DNA of 45,758 bases from Paenibacillus sp. OK003 (GCF_900109515.1 NZ_FOBD01000030.1:1-45758); one strand, 5' to 3'. Positions 34,302-43,379 are shown, numbered from the stretch's first letter. Notes: generated by a model from the letters alone, not told the origin. Program-made: numbers and translations.

Positions 34302-34931
34302 CTACAGCACTCCCTTCGTGGAAGGCACACCTGTTACACGTGGATCAATCGTTGTTGCCTCATCCAGTGCACGTCCCAGTGCTTTGAAGATCGCCTCGAT
34401 CATGTGGTGTGTATTTTGTCCGTAGTGCACGATAACGTGCAAGGTAATGCGCGCTTCCAGCGCCAGTTTCCACAGGAACTCATGTACCAGCTCGGTCGAG
34501 AAGCTGCCCACTTGCTGAGAAGGATATTGTGCGCGGTACTCAAAGTGAGGGCGGTTGCTGACATCGATGACTACCTGAGCGAGAGCCTCATCCATCGGCA
34601 CAAATACACTGGCATAACGTTTGATGCCCCGCTTGTCACCCAATGCTTCACGAAGAGTCTGTCCCAGACAGATCCCGATATCCTCTACCGTGTGGTGGTC
34701 ATCAATATCAACATCGCCGCGCGCCTGTACGTTCAGATCGAATTGTCCATGCTTCGTGAACAGATCGAGCATATGATTCAGGAAAGGTACGTCCGTTTCA
34801 ATCTCGGATTGCCCAGTTCCATCTACGGCAAAAGAAAGCTGAATGTTCGTTTCATTTGTTTTGCGGTCTACCTCTGCCTGACGTACAGCACCCTTATTCT
34901 GAAGGTCCAAACCATTATCCTGCTTATCCAT
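34302..34931 (-). CDS. hisB: Imidazoleglycerol-phosphate dehydratase
   Basis: HisB removes water from imidazole-glycerol phosphate. The 209 residues contain the metal-binding repeats FLNHMLDLFTKHG, DDHHTVEDIG, ELVHEFLWKL and NTHHMIEAIFKALG. It is the single-domain dehydratase of Bacillota, without a fused phosphatase. The first 20 or so residues before RQAEVDRKTNE are an extra, charged stretch; no later start has a ribosome site, so the ATG overlapping the hisD stop by eight bases is kept. Confidence 0.96.
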   Translation of the reverse strand: MDKQDNGLDLQNKGAVRQAEVDRKTNETNIQLSFAVDGTGQSEIETDVPFLNHMLDLFTKHGQFDLNVQARGDVDIDDHHTVEDIGICLGQTLREALGDKRGIKRYASVFVPMDEALAQVVIDVSNRPHFEYRAQYPSQQVGSFSTELVHEFLWKLALEARITLHVIVHYGQNTHHMIEAIFKALGRALDEATTIDPRVTGVPSTKGVL

Positions 34932-36228
34932 TATCCGATTCCGCCTTTCCTTCCTGTTCTAACCGTACAGCGATCGCACGGGCGTGTCCTTCGAGCCCTT
35001 CATGCCGGGCCAGCTCTATAATAGCCGCTCCATTTTGGAGTAACGCTTCCTTGCTGTAATAGATCAAACTCGATTTTTTGATAAAATCATCCACGTCCAC
35101 GGGTGAGCTGAATCGTGCCGTTCCATTTGTCGGGATGATGTGATTCGGTCCGGCAAAATAATCCCCTACCGGCTCCGAGCTATACGGGCCGAGGAAGACT
35201 GCTCCGGCATTCTCGATCCGGCCAGCGTAAGCCATGGGCTCCTGCACCATGATCTCCAGATGCTCCGGTGCGAGCCGGTTCACCACATCGATTCCCTCAT
35301 CGATGGAATCGACCACAATAATCGCGCCATGCTGCTCCACGGAAGCAGCAGCGATATCGCGCCGCGGCAGCACTTCCAGCTGCTGCCGCACTTCGGCCTG
35401 CACGGCTTCCGCCAGCACGGCCGAGGTTGTGACGAGAATGGCCGATGCCATCTCGTCATGCTCCGCCTGCGACAACAGGTCGGCGGCGACATACACCGGA
35501 TTCGCCGTATCATCGGCGAGCACCACAATCTCACTCGGCCCGGCGATACTATCGATATCGACTGCGCCGTACACCTCGCGCTTCGCGAGCGCCACGTAAA
35601 TATTGCCCGGTCCACAGATCTTGTCGACCGGGGCAATACTCTCCGTGCCGTAAGCGAGGGCGGCGATCGCCTGAGCGCCGCCAACCCGATACATCTCGCT
35701 CACGCCTGCTTCCGCAGCAGCCACGAGAATGTACGGGTTAATGCCTTCGCCGCCGTTTGTTGACGGCGGCGTCACCAAAACAATCTCCGGCACGCCAGCC
35801 ACCTGTGCCGGAATCACATTCATCAGCACTGACGAAGGGTACGCTGCTTTGCCGCCAGGTACATAAACGCCGACCCGCTTCAGCGGTCGGATTACCTGGC
35901 CCAGCAGACTGCCGTCCGGCTGCCAATCCATCCATGAGTTGCGCTTCTGCTTCTCATGAAACGCACGAATGTTAGCGGCGGCCTGACGGATCGCCGTCAC
36001 GAAGGAAGGCTCCACAGCTGCATAGGCTGCTTGCAGCTCTTCCTGCGGCACGCGAAGCTCCGCAGCCGTCAGCTTCGTGCGATCCAGCTGCTCTGTGTAA
36101 CGCAGCAGTGCCGCATCTCCTTCCCGGCGAATGTCGCTGACAATGCGCCGTACCGCTTCATTTTGCTCAGGTGTACCGTATTCCACTTCCCGCTTCAAAT
36201 CAAACTCCCGTGCAGGTACAATTTTCAT
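34924..36228 (-). CDS. hisD: Histidinol dehydrogenase
   Basis: HisD carries out the last two oxidations, histidinol to histidine, with NAD and zinc. The 434-residue length is normal. The signature GPGNIYVALAKREVYGAV (about 230-247), the SIAGPSEI segment and the zinc/catalytic LAPEHLEI and GPNHIIPTNGTARF are visible. The ATG follows GGGAGG. Part of the gene (about 35280-35720) is much richer in GC than its neighbours: 41 of 60 bases in 35341-35400, against 26 of 60 in 34741-34800 of hisB. Confidence 0.97.
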   Translation of the reverse strand: MKIVPAREFDLKREVEYGTPEQNEAVRRIVSDIRREGDAALLRYTEQLDRTKLTAAELRVPQEELQAAYAAVEPSFVTAIRQAAANIRAFHEKQKRNSWMDWQPDGSLLGQVIRPLKRVGVYVPGGKAAYPSSVLMNVIPAQVAGVPEIVLVTPPSTNGGEGINPYILVAAAEAGVSEMYRVGGAQAIAALAYGTESIAPVDKICGPGNIYVALAKREVYGAVDIDSIAGPSEIVVLADDTANPVYVAADLLSQAEHDEMASAILVTTSAVLAEAVQAEVRQQLEVLPRRDIAAASVEQHGAIIVVDSIDEGIDVVNRLAPEHLEIMVQEPMAYAGRIENAGAVFLGPYSSEPVGDYFAGPNHIIPTNGTARFSSPVDVDDFIKKSSLIYYSKEALLQNGAAIIELARHEGLEGHARAIAVRLEQEGKAESDNG

Positions 36229-36353
36229 GAGTACAACCTCCCTATCTCTGTAGTGCCTGTGATACTTTAATATCTGTAATAGCCACTAATGCCCATATGT
36301 TCTATATGATCAATCATTGATTAGTTGCTTCTGCTCCATCTTACATGCTTGAT

Positions 36354-37013
36354 TTATCCCCGAAAGATCCCCGAAGACACCTCATTCGAGGCTGGAATGA
36401 CCTGCTGAAGAGCATCGCATAATGCTTGAATCCGTGCATTCTTCATCCGATAGCTGACCCGATTGGCAATAAGGCGGCTGGTGATATCCAGAATACCCGT
36501 CATCTCCACGAGTCCGTTCTCACGCAACGTCTGACCTGTCTCCACAAGATCGACGATTCGATCAGCCAGACCGATCAGCGGCGCCAGTTCGATGGACCCG
36601 TTCAGTTTGATCACTTCTACCTGCTGTCCCTGCTCACGGAAATATTGGGAGGCAATCCTTGGGTACTTTGTTGCTACCCTCTGCTGAATGCCAGGCGTCC
36701 AGTCGGGTAGTCCAATAACAGACATGCGGCACTGGGCGATTCCCAGGTTCAACAATTCGTATACGTCCCGATTTTCCTCAAGCAGAACGTCTTTACCCAC
36801 TATGCCAATATCCGCTACTCCATACTCCACATACGTTGGCACGTCTACGGGCTTCGCCATGATGAACTCCATCCCCGCTTCCGGCACTTCGATGACCAGC
36901 TTGCGCGTATCGTCCACGTCTTCCGGAATATCAAGCCCTGCTTCACGGAACAGTTTGGAGGCTTTCTTATAGATTCGGCCCTTCGGCATAGCTACCTTCA
37001 AAATATCCGACAT
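36354..37013 (-). CDS. hisG: ATP phosphoribosyltransferase, short catalytic subunit
   Basis: HisG joins ATP and PRPP in the first step of histidine synthesis. The 219 residues are the short form that lacks the C-terminal regulatory domain and needs HisZ, which is encoded just upstream. Visible blocks are VAMPKGRIYKKA, DVPTYVEYGVADIGIVGKD and LNGSIELAPLIGLADRIVDL. The start at 37013 follows GGAGGGGG and gives the usual N-terminus; a frame 27 codons longer overlaps hisZ and is rejected. The hisZ stop is one base before the ATG. Confidence 0.97.
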   Translation of the reverse strand: MSDILKVAMPKGRIYKKASKLFREAGLDIPEDVDDTRKLVIEVPEAGMEFIMAKPVDVPTYVEYGVADIGIVGKDVLLEENRDVYELLNLGIAQCRMSVIGLPDWTPGIQQRVATKYPRIASQYFREQGQQVEVIKLNGSIELAPLIGLADRIVDLVETGQTLRENGLVEMTGILDITSRLIANRVSYRMKNARIQALCDALQQVIPASNEVSSGIFRG

Positions 37014-37014
37014 C

Positions 37015-38229
37015 TCAGCGTCCCCCTCCATTTTCATGTCCGTACGTGATAACCTGCTCAGCCTGAATCGTCTTTCTACCAGTTGTGGCACCAACTTTTG
37101 CTACACTTACCTCTGCCTCATCTTCGGAAAGCAGAGATGTGACTACATTTTGACCGATGCTGCGTAGTCTCGCCGCCTCTGTTAGAGCCTCAGCCCGGCA
37201 TTCCGAAGTATATTGAATAAGTATAGGCTTCTTCTCTTCCATCGTAATTCCATGAACACCATCGATAATCCGGTTTGTTTTGAGTGCAAACCCTGTAGCG
37301 GGTAAGGAACGGCCAAACTGCTGTAAAAGATTATCATATCGTCCACCACTGCATACCGGGGATCCGAGCTCTGCCGCATACCCTTCAAACGTCATGCCTG
37401 TATAATAGGAGAAATCACCAATCATCGTCAGATCAATCAATACATGCTCTGAGACACCGTACGCTTCCAACACTTCGAATACTGCACAGAGATGTGCAAT
37501 GGACCTTGCCGCTTCAGTACTTGAACTCAGCTCTGCTGCGTGTGTACATACCTCTTTACCGCCACGCAGACGCAAAATGGCTTCAAGCTGCTCCTTCAGT
37601 TTCGGTTCCAGATTCAATGCTTCAATGGATTGGCGATAGCCGACATAATCACGTCCCAGCAATCCTTCTTTCAACTGTTCCTGTTGTACCGTTTGACCCG
37701 GAATGACTTCTTCCAGTAACCCGTTCAGAAACCCCATATGACCCATCGCAATTTTAAAGGAAGACACACCCGCTGCCTGCAAAGAAGCAATCGCTAGTGC
37801 TACAACTTCTGCATCTGCTTCTGGCGAATCATCACCGACAAGCTCTACACCTGTTTGGAAAAATTCCGCCTCACGCCCCGCTTCCTCTTCAATGGAACGA
37901 AACACATTTGCATGATAGGACAGACGCAGAGGAAGCTGCTCATCCTTCAATAGAGAAGAGACCACCCGTGCAATCGGAGCTGTCAGATCTGATCTTAGTA
38001 CGAGCGTAGTCCCGCGACTGTTCAATAATTTAAACAACTTGCGATCCGATGTGGAACTCGCTACACCTACGGTATCGTAGTATTCGATCGTTGGCGTAAT
38101 GATTTGACGGTAACCCCAGCGTTCCATGCATTCCAATACATTCCGCTCAATGGTTCGCAGCTTGGTCACCACATGTGGTGTATAGTCACGAAAACCTGTC
38201 GGTTTTTCAAAGCCTTTTGGTTTGGACAT
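37015..38229 (-). CDS. hisZ: ATP phosphoribosyltransferase regulatory subunit
   Basis: HisZ is a histidyl-tRNA-synthetase-like protein that binds HisG and carries the histidine feedback site; it does not charge tRNA. The 404 residues show class-II-synthetase core motifs (FRDYTPHVVTKLRTIE, LVLRSDLTAPIARV, YHANVFRSIEEEAGR) and lack the anticodon-binding tail of a true synthetase. The ATG follows GGGGTGA by ten bases. It is the first his gene, with a promoter about 230 bases upstream and a long leader. Confidence 0.96.
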   Translation of the reverse strand: MSKPKGFEKPTGFRDYTPHVVTKLRTIERNVLECMERWGYRQIITPTIEYYDTVGVASSTSDRKLFKLLNSRGTTLVLRSDLTAPIARVVSSLLKDEQLPLRLSYHANVFRSIEEEAGREAEFFQTGVELVGDDSPEADAEVVALAIASLQAAGVSSFKIAMGHMGFLNGLLEEVIPGQTVQQEQLKEGLLGRDYVGYRQSIEALNLEPKLKEQLEAILRLRGGKEVCTHAAELSSSTEAARSIAHLCAVFEVLEAYGVSEHVLIDLTMIGDFSYYTGMTFEGYAAELGSPVCSGGRYDNLLQQFGRSLPATGFALKTNRIIDGVHGITMEEKKPILIQYTSECRAEALTEAARLRSIGQNVVTSLLSEDEAEVSVAKVGATTGRKTIQAEQVITYGHENGGGR

Positions 38230-38456
38230 TGGTATTATTCACCCCGAGTCAGTAATTTAAGATTGGTAGACGTTCTATTTCAACAGGATTTATGTAGTGT
38301 AAATCCCCATTCTATCTTGTAGCCTGAGTTCTTATTGCTGCTGCCAGGCAGCCTTTAGAAAATGTTTAGTACGTGTTCATTTATGCTTAATTATACTTAA
38401 CTTCCGTCTTGTTTCTTTAACATGGTAAAGTGCTAACAAACTAAAGGATATGGGAT
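38230..38456 (-). other. Leader of the his operon
   Basis: About 220 bases between the proposed start of transcription and hisZ. It contains a hairpin GCTGCC/GGCAGC near 38343 but no T-run. The T-box consensus (AGGGTGGNACCGCG) is not seen, nor a histidine-rich leader peptide, so the type of control is not clear. A 76-codon frame (38607-38377) crosses a terminator and is not called. Confidence 0.4.
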
Positions 38457-38486
38457 ATGATAACATGAATGACCATCCATCGTCAA
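38457..38486 (-). promoter_or_regulatory. Promoter of the his operon
   Basis: On the minus strand, -35 TTGACG (38486-38481) and -10 TATCAT (38462-38457) are 18 bases apart. A GC-rich hairpin (GCACCCC/GGGGCGG, about 38498-38514) lies just upstream of the -35. Confidence 0.65.
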
Positions 38487-38567
38487 CAATACCGCCCCTT
38501 TGGGGTGCTTGTACTACATCCTCCATTTTGATCCTATTGCTGGAGATTAGTCTAATTATGTGTATAC

Positions 38568-38592
38568 GAAAAAAGCTGCTATCAGCAGCTTC
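38568..38592 (-). terminator. Terminator after yvoF
   Basis: On the minus strand AAGCTGCT and AGCAGCTT pair around GAT and are followed by six T. It closes the hprK-lgt-ppaX-yvoF transcript and separates it from the his operon. Confidence 0.85.
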
Positions 38593-38645
38593 CTTACTCC
38601 AGTCCATTCGACTTATTGCTCTTCCCCTGACTGAATCAATTCAGG

Positions 38646-39236
38646 TTAATTTTCGTCCGTATATTCTTTGTGATGATCTTTTGCAAATATGTCCGTAGGC
38701 CGTCTCCCAGAAGCAGGTTCATCCGCCTTTATGACAATCTCCTCTGCTGAAGCATTGGAGCGAGACAGATCACGGAGTGGATTCCCGCCTACAAAAGCCC
38801 CCGGAGCTACATCCTTATGGACAACTGCTCCTGCAGCTACAACCGCACCGTCTCCGATGGTCACACCCGGCAGGATGGTTGAATTAGCACCGATCAGTAC
38901 ATTTTCCCCAATAATCACCTCACCGAGTCTGTACTCTTTAATAAGATACTCGTGAGCCAAGATCGTGGTGTTGTAACCAATCACAGAATTTTCGCCTACC
39001 GTAATTTTCTCCGGAAAGAACACATCAACCATCACCATCAACCCAAATGCCGTATGTTTACCCACCTTCATGCCAAGCATGCGACGATAGATCCAGTTCT
39101 TGACCGATAGAATCGGGCAGTACCGTGATAACTGAATCCAGATAAAGTTACGCACGCCTTTCCACGGACTCACTGTCTTGTAGATATGCCAAAGTGCGTT
39201 ATGACCTTCTACGGGATAGCGGGTTACTTTTCTCAT
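38646..39236 (-). CDS. yvoF: Hexapeptide-repeat acyltransferase (YvoF-like)
   Basis: The 196-residue protein is a left-handed beta-helix acetyltransferase, with hexapeptide rungs such as IGENVLIGANSTILPGVTIGDGAVVAAGAVVHKD (shown here as family block IGANSTILPGVTIGDG). It probably acetylates a sugar or wall precursor using acetyl-CoA; the acceptor is unknown. It overlaps the ppaX stop by four bases (ATGA) and has only a weak ribosome site, so it is probably translated by coupling. The order hprK-lgt-ppaX-yvoF-hisZ is as in B. subtilis. Confidence 0.9.
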   Translation of the reverse strand: MRKVTRYPVEGHNALWHIYKTVSPWKGVRNFIWIQLSRYCPILSVKNWIYRRMLGMKVGKHTAFGLMVMVDVFFPEKITVGENSVIGYNTTILAHEYLIKEYRLGEVIIGENVLIGANSTILPGVTIGDGAVVAAGAVVHKDVAPGAFVGGNPLRDLSRSNASAEEIVIKADEPASGRRPTDIFAKDHHKEYTDEN

Positions 39237-39883
39237 GAACGTTCCGTTTCAATCAGCTTAAGCAAGTCCTTCATGTCGTGCAAAATGTAATCCGGGTTAT
39301 AGCCGCTCAATACGGCCTCTCCCTTAAGGGACCAGGCTACGCCTGCCGCAAGCGCACCCGCGTTCTGTGCCGATTGAATATCGACAGGGCTGTCACCCAC
39401 CATCAATGTTTTGGACGGATCTGCACCCAACTCTTCGATCGCCTTTAGCACCGGTTCAGCATGCGGTTTGGGATGGGTTACATCGGTAACCGTCACAATC
39501 GATTTCATATACTTCAACAGGTCGAAACGCTCCAGCACCTTAAGAGTAGATGGACGGATCTTTGTCGTGACAACACCCATCACAATTCCTGCCTCATGAA
39601 GAGCCTCAACAACCTCAATCACGTGAGGAAACGGCTGAACCATCGCCTCATGATGAACGTCGTTGTACGCCCGATATCCTTTGACATACTCCGCAACATC
39701 CTCTTTCCCAGAAAACGTACGCATCTGATTCTCCAGTGTTCCCCCCATATGAGGAATGATCTGTTCGCGTGTCCAAGGGGTAGATAACTGCAAATCCTCC
39801 ATTACATGAAGGAAAGAGTTAATAATTAGTTCATTCGTGTCGATAATCGTTCCATCCAGATCAAACAAAACCGTGTCAATCAT
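39233..39883 (-). CDS. ppaX: Pyrophosphatase PpaX (HAD family)
   Basis: PpaX hydrolyses pyrophosphate, including that released when HprK dephosphorylates Ser-P-HPr. The 216-residue HAD hydrolase has the nucleophile motif FDLDGTIIDTN (Asp8, Asp10), a helical cap, VVTTKIRPS (motif II) and MVGDSPVDIQSAQNAG (motif III). Sugar-phosphate phosphatases look similar, but the place between lgt and yvoF next to hprK supports PpaX. The ATG follows AAGGAG, six bases past the lgt stop. Confidence 0.92.
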   Translation of the reverse strand: MIDTVLFDLDGTIIDTNELIINSFLHVMEDLQLSTPWTREQIIPHMGGTLENQMRTFSGKEDVAEYVKGYRAYNDVHHEAMVQPFPHVIEVVEALHEAGIVMGVVTTKIRPSTLKVLERFDLLKYMKSIVTVTDVTHPKPHAEPVLKAIEELGADPSKTLMVGDSPVDIQSAQNAGALAAGVAWSLKGEAVLSGYNPDYILHDMKDLLKLIETERS

Positions 39884-39889
39884 GTTACA

Positions 39890-40927
39890 TTACTCCTTTT
39901 TCTCTTCAGCTTGCTTCAGATCCTCTTTGGTCGAGACTGGAGTTACCGTGTCCTCTTTGCCAGCAACCGGGCCTGTGTGCACCATATCATCCGATGATTC
40001 TGAAGGAACCTTGGAAGATACAATTGGATCGCTATACCGTACATCTGCCTTGCCTGTCATTCTTCTCACGACGATGAATACCACCGCAACAATAATGATG
40101 CCAATAGCCAGCAGCTGCGAAATTCTTACGTTACCATAGGCTGGATCAAGATATCCTTGCTCGAAGCCCATAGCTGTCATCGGCGACCACAACCCATTTA
40201 CCATGGAGGCAAGCCATTGCGGAGCCTGGAATCCCAGACTGTCGGTACGCAGCGCTTCGATAAAGAATCGACCGATCGAGTACCAGATAAAATAGGACAT
40301 AAACAGCTCACCAGCACGCAGGAACTTCTGACGACGAAGCACCAGCAAGATGACCAGACCAACAAGACTCCACATCGATTCATACAAAAATGCAGGATGA
40401 TGGAATACACCTTCCACATTCATCTGATTAACGATAAAGTCTGGCAAATGAAGCTTGTCTCTCAAAAATGATTCTTCTACAGGGCCGCCATAGGCCTCTT
40501 GGTTTACAAAGTTACCCCAGCGTCCGATCATTTGTCCAACGATCAATCCAGGTGCACAGATGTCGGCCATGCGCCAGAAATTATACCCTTTACGACGGAA
40601 GAAAATGACTGCACATATGATCGCACCAATCAGTGCGCCATATATGGCGATACCACCATTCCATATTTTAAAGACATCCCACAAATTATCCTTATAATCG
40701 TCCCATCGAAACGCCACGTAGTATATGCGGGCACCGATAATGGCAGAAGGCACACCAAGCAGAACCATGTCCATGAACACTTCCTGCGGAATGTTATACC
40801 GTTTGCCTTCCCGGATGACAAGCAGCAAACCTACAAGTGCCGCTGTACCGAGTATAAGCCCGTACCAGTGAACCTTTAACGCTCCGATGGAGAACGCAAT
40901 CGGGTTCAACAGTAATAATGTATCCAT
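39890..40927 (-). CDS. lgt: Prolipoprotein diacylglyceryl transferase
   Basis: Lgt attaches diacylglycerol to the cysteine of lipoprotein precursors at the membrane. The 345-residue protein has about seven membrane segments and the family signature GRWGNFVNQEAYGGP. The last 60 or so residues after RRMTGKAD form a hydrophilic tail rich in Ser, Asp, Glu and Lys, longer than in many relatives (usual length about 270-290), and have no recognisable domain. The start follows AGGAGTG. It lies about 125 bases behind hprK. Confidence 0.97.
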   Translation of the reverse strand: MDTLLLLNPIAFSIGALKVHWYGLILGTAALVGLLLVIREGKRYNIPQEVFMDMVLLGVPSAIIGARIYYVAFRWDDYKDNLWDVFKIWNGGIAIYGALIGAIICAVIFFRRKGYNFWRMADICAPGLIVGQMIGRWGNFVNQEAYGGPVEESFLRDKLHLPDFIVNQMNVEGVFHHPAFLYESMWSLVGLVILLVLRRQKFLRAGELFMSYFIWYSIGRFFIEALRTDSLGFQAPQWLASMVNGLWSPMTAMGFEQGYLDPAYGNVRISQLLAIGIIIVAVVFIVVRRMTGKADVRYSDPIVSSKVPSESSDDMVHTGPVAGKEDTVTPVSTKEDLKQAEEKKE

Positions 40928-41053
40928 TCATTCACACTCCTATAAATTGACTCATTCACAAGCATGACCAATTGCTGCATGTCTCCAACACGCTATACAG
41001 AAGTAGAACACATCATCAATTGGCCTTTAATCATATAATAGGTCCTTCTCTTC

Positions 41054-41992
41054 TTAGTCCATGTCTTCCATATCTTCAGAGATCGTTGCTGTCAGCTTGT
41101 TCGTAAATTGCAACGCAGCATTCAGCCCCATCTGTTTCAAGCGATAGTTCATTCCCGCTACTTCAATGATAACAGCCAAGTTCCGCCCCGGACGAACAGG
41201 AATCGTTACAAGCGGTACATCTGTGTCAATGATGCGTGTCGTCTCTTCATCCAGACCAAGACGATCATATTGTTTATCCTGCTGCCAAGCTTCCAGACGA
41301 ACAACCAGTGTAATCCGTTTGTTATTACGAACCGCACCCGCACCGAACAATGTCATTACGTTGATGATCCCGACACCACGGATCTCAAGCAGGTGACGGA
41401 TTAATTCTGGCGCAGTTCCGTGCAGCTGGAAGTCTGATGTCTGACGAATTTCTACCGCATCATCGGCGATCAATCGGTGACCACGTTTCACCAGTTCCAG
41501 TGCAGTTTCACTCTTACCAATGCCACTGCTTCCGGTGATCAACATCCCTACTCCATACACATCACAGAGTACACCATGAATCGTTGCTGTAGGCGCCAGT
41601 TTCTTCTCCAGAAATCCAGTAATCCGGCTGGACAGAATCGTTGTAGCCATGTTGCTGCGAAGCACAGCCAGGTTCTGTTCTTCACTGATGTCAATCAGTT
41701 CCTGTGGCACTTCAAGTCCACGAGTTACTACGATACATGGCGTTTCCTCCGTACAAAGACGCTGCATCCGATCTCGGCGCTCATCTTCCGGCAACATTGC
41801 AAAAAAGGCCAGCTCTGTTCGACCAAGCAGCTGTACCCGTTCTTGTGGATGATATTCAAAATAACCGGCCATTTCCAGGCCAGGACGGTTCAAATCGTCT
41901 ACAGTAATGACTCTCTTCAGTCCGTGAGATCCAGAAACAACCTCCAACTGGAACTGTTGTACCAATTCAGATACTTTCACTTTTTTCGCCAT
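41054..41992 (-). CDS. hprK: HPr kinase/phosphorylase
   Basis: HprK phosphorylates HPr and Crh at Ser46 using ATP and removes it by phosphorolysis, producing pyrophosphate. The 312 residues include the Walker-A GSSGIGKS (about 154-161), the upstream ATIHGVLCDVYG, and the HprK signature EIRGVGIINVMTLFGAGAV. It is the first gene of hprK-lgt-ppaX-yvoF. Its target, the Crh/HPr-like protein, is encoded at 11574-11843. The start follows GGAAGAG. Confidence 0.97.
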   Translation of the reverse strand: MAKKVKVSELVQQFQLEVVSGSHGLKRVITVDDLNRPGLEMAGYFEYHPQERVQLLGRTELAFFAMLPEDERRDRMQRLCTEETPCIVVTRGLEVPQELIDISEEQNLAVLRSNMATTILSSRITGFLEKKLAPTATIHGVLCDVYGVGMLITGSSGIGKSETALELVKRGHRLIADDAVEIRQTSDFQLHGTAPELIRHLLEIRGVGIINVMTLFGAGAVRNNKRITLVVRLEAWQQDKQYDRLGLDEETTRIIDTDVPLVTIPVRPGRNLAVIIEVAGMNYRLKQMGLNAALQFTNKLTATISEDMEDMD

Positions 41993-42156
41993 TTGTCTCT
42001 TCCTTTCAGCATTCGCTGCCCTCTATGTACATCAGCATTAGCGTCATTCCATTGTATTAATAGCGCATTCATGTTGTTTGTTACAGCATCTAACCTTCAA
42101 ATAATCTTAAATGAATTCCGGAATGAATGCAATCTTGGCTTCCACCCGTGTAAGAG

Positions 42157-42192
42157 TAAAAAAGCCCCTTCCAGCAATAACGGAAGGGGCTC
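42157..42192 (-). terminator. Terminator of msmX
   Basis: On the minus strand AGCCCCTTCC pairs with GGAAGGGGCT around a 9-base loop and runs into six T. It lies about 65 bases past the msmX stop. Confidence 0.9.
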
Positions 42193-42254
42193 AGATTACA
42201 ATGTATAATTGCGTTAACTGCAGATTCCATCGTTAACGATGAATCTCAGTACTA

Positions 42255-43379
42255 TTAGTCTTGAAGAAGAACGTTTGCTTCAGTCTCTTTGTCAAAGATA
42301 TGAACTTTGTTCATGTCAATTGCCATTTTAACTGTGGAACCATCACGAGTGTTGGAACGTCCGTCTACACGTGCGATTGTAGTGTCGTTACCTACACCGC
42401 TCAAGTAGAGGAGCATTTCGTGACCCAGGTTCTCTGTTACGTCTACGTGTGTAGAGAATACAGAGTTCGGGGATGCTTCCAGGAATACTGGCTCTTCGTG
42501 AATGTCTTCTGGACGAACACCCAGAATCACTTCTTTACCAATGTATCCTCTTGATTTCAGCACTTGTGCTTTACCTTGTGGGATTTCAACGTCCACACCA
42601 GGAGCTACGAAATGCAGGCTAGTACCTTGCTCAGCCAACTTACCCGAGATGAAGTTCATTGTCGGGGAACCGATGAAACCAGCTACGAACAGGTTAGCAG
42701 GGTGATTGTAAAGCTCTTCCGGAGAAGCTGCTTGTTGGATGATACCATCCTTCATAACAACGATCCGATCACCCATTGTCATTGCTTCGATTTGGTCATG
42801 CGTTACGTAGATAACAGTTGTTTCCAAACGTTTCGCAAGTTTAGTGATCTCAGCACGCATTTGACCACGCAGTTTCGCATCCAAGTTGGAGAGAGGCTCA
42901 TCCATCAAGAACACTTGTGGATCACGGACGATCGCACGTCCCAGAGCGACACGCTGACGTTGACCACCGGACAATGCCTTAGGTTTACGCTCAAGCAAAT
43001 GCTCGATATCCAGGATTCTAGCTGCTTCACGTACACGTTTGTCGATCTCATCTTTTTTCACTTTACGCAATTTCAGACCAAACGCCATGTTTTGGTATAC
43101 GCTCATATGCGGATACAAGGCATAGGATTGGAATACCATCGCGATATCGCGGTCTTTAGGAGCAACATCATTAACGACACGGTCACCGATATAGAGTTTA
43201 CCTTCAGAAATTTCCTCAAGGCCTGCGATCATACGCAGTGTTGTTGATTTACCACAACCGGACGGACCTACCAGTACCAGAAACTCTTTATCTTTAATGT
43301 CCAGGTTAATATCAACTACTGTTGCTTTATCAGAACCCGGGTATTTTTTGAAAATATGCTCTAAACGTACACCAGCCAT
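42255..43379 (-). CDS. msmX: Multi-sugar ABC transporter ATP-binding protein (MsmX/UgpC)
   Basis: The ATPase energises several sugar importers that lack their own. The 374 residues have Walker A GPSGCGKST (38-46), the signature LSGGQRQRVALGRA, Walker B VFLMDEPLSNLD, and a C-terminal regulatory OB-like domain (VILGVRPEDIHEEP). The start at 43379 follows GAGGAGG by eight bases; an open frame 32 codons longer is rejected. It lies about 100 bases behind a PucR-type regulator and is not next to any permease in this window. The LplABC-like importer at 22553-26122 has no ATPase, so MsmX is its likely partner, by analogy with B. subtilis. Confidence 0.95.
   Translation of the reverse strand: MAGVRLEHIFKKYPGSDKATVVDINLDIKDKEFLVLVGPSGCGKSTTLRMIAGLEEISEGKLYIGDRVVNDVAPKDRDIAMVFQSYALYPHMSVYQNMAFGLKLRKVKKDEIDKRVREAARILDIEHLLERKPKALSGGQRQRVALGRAIVRDPQVFLMDEPLSNLDAKLRGQMRAEITKLAKRLETTVIYVTHDQIEAMTMGDRIVVMKDGIIQQAASPEELYNHPANLFVAGFIGSPTMNFISGKLAEQGTSLHFVAPGVDVEIPQGKAQVLKSRGYIGKEVILGVRPEDIHEEPVFLEASPNSVFSTHVDVTENLGHEMLLYLSGVGNDTTIARVDGRSNTRDGSTVKMAIDMNKVHIFDKETEANVLLQD

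Noticed and set aside
34131..35021. 296-codon plus-strand frame over hisH/hisB
   Set aside because: Antisense of hisH and hisB, no ribosome site, low-complexity His/Cys-rich product.
38230..38456. T-box riboswitch in the his leader
   Set aside because: The conserved T-box sequence could not be found; only a simple hairpin is seen.
38377..38607. 76-codon minus-strand frame upstream of hisZ
   Set aside because: It runs over the yvoF terminator and the his promoter; no ribosome site.
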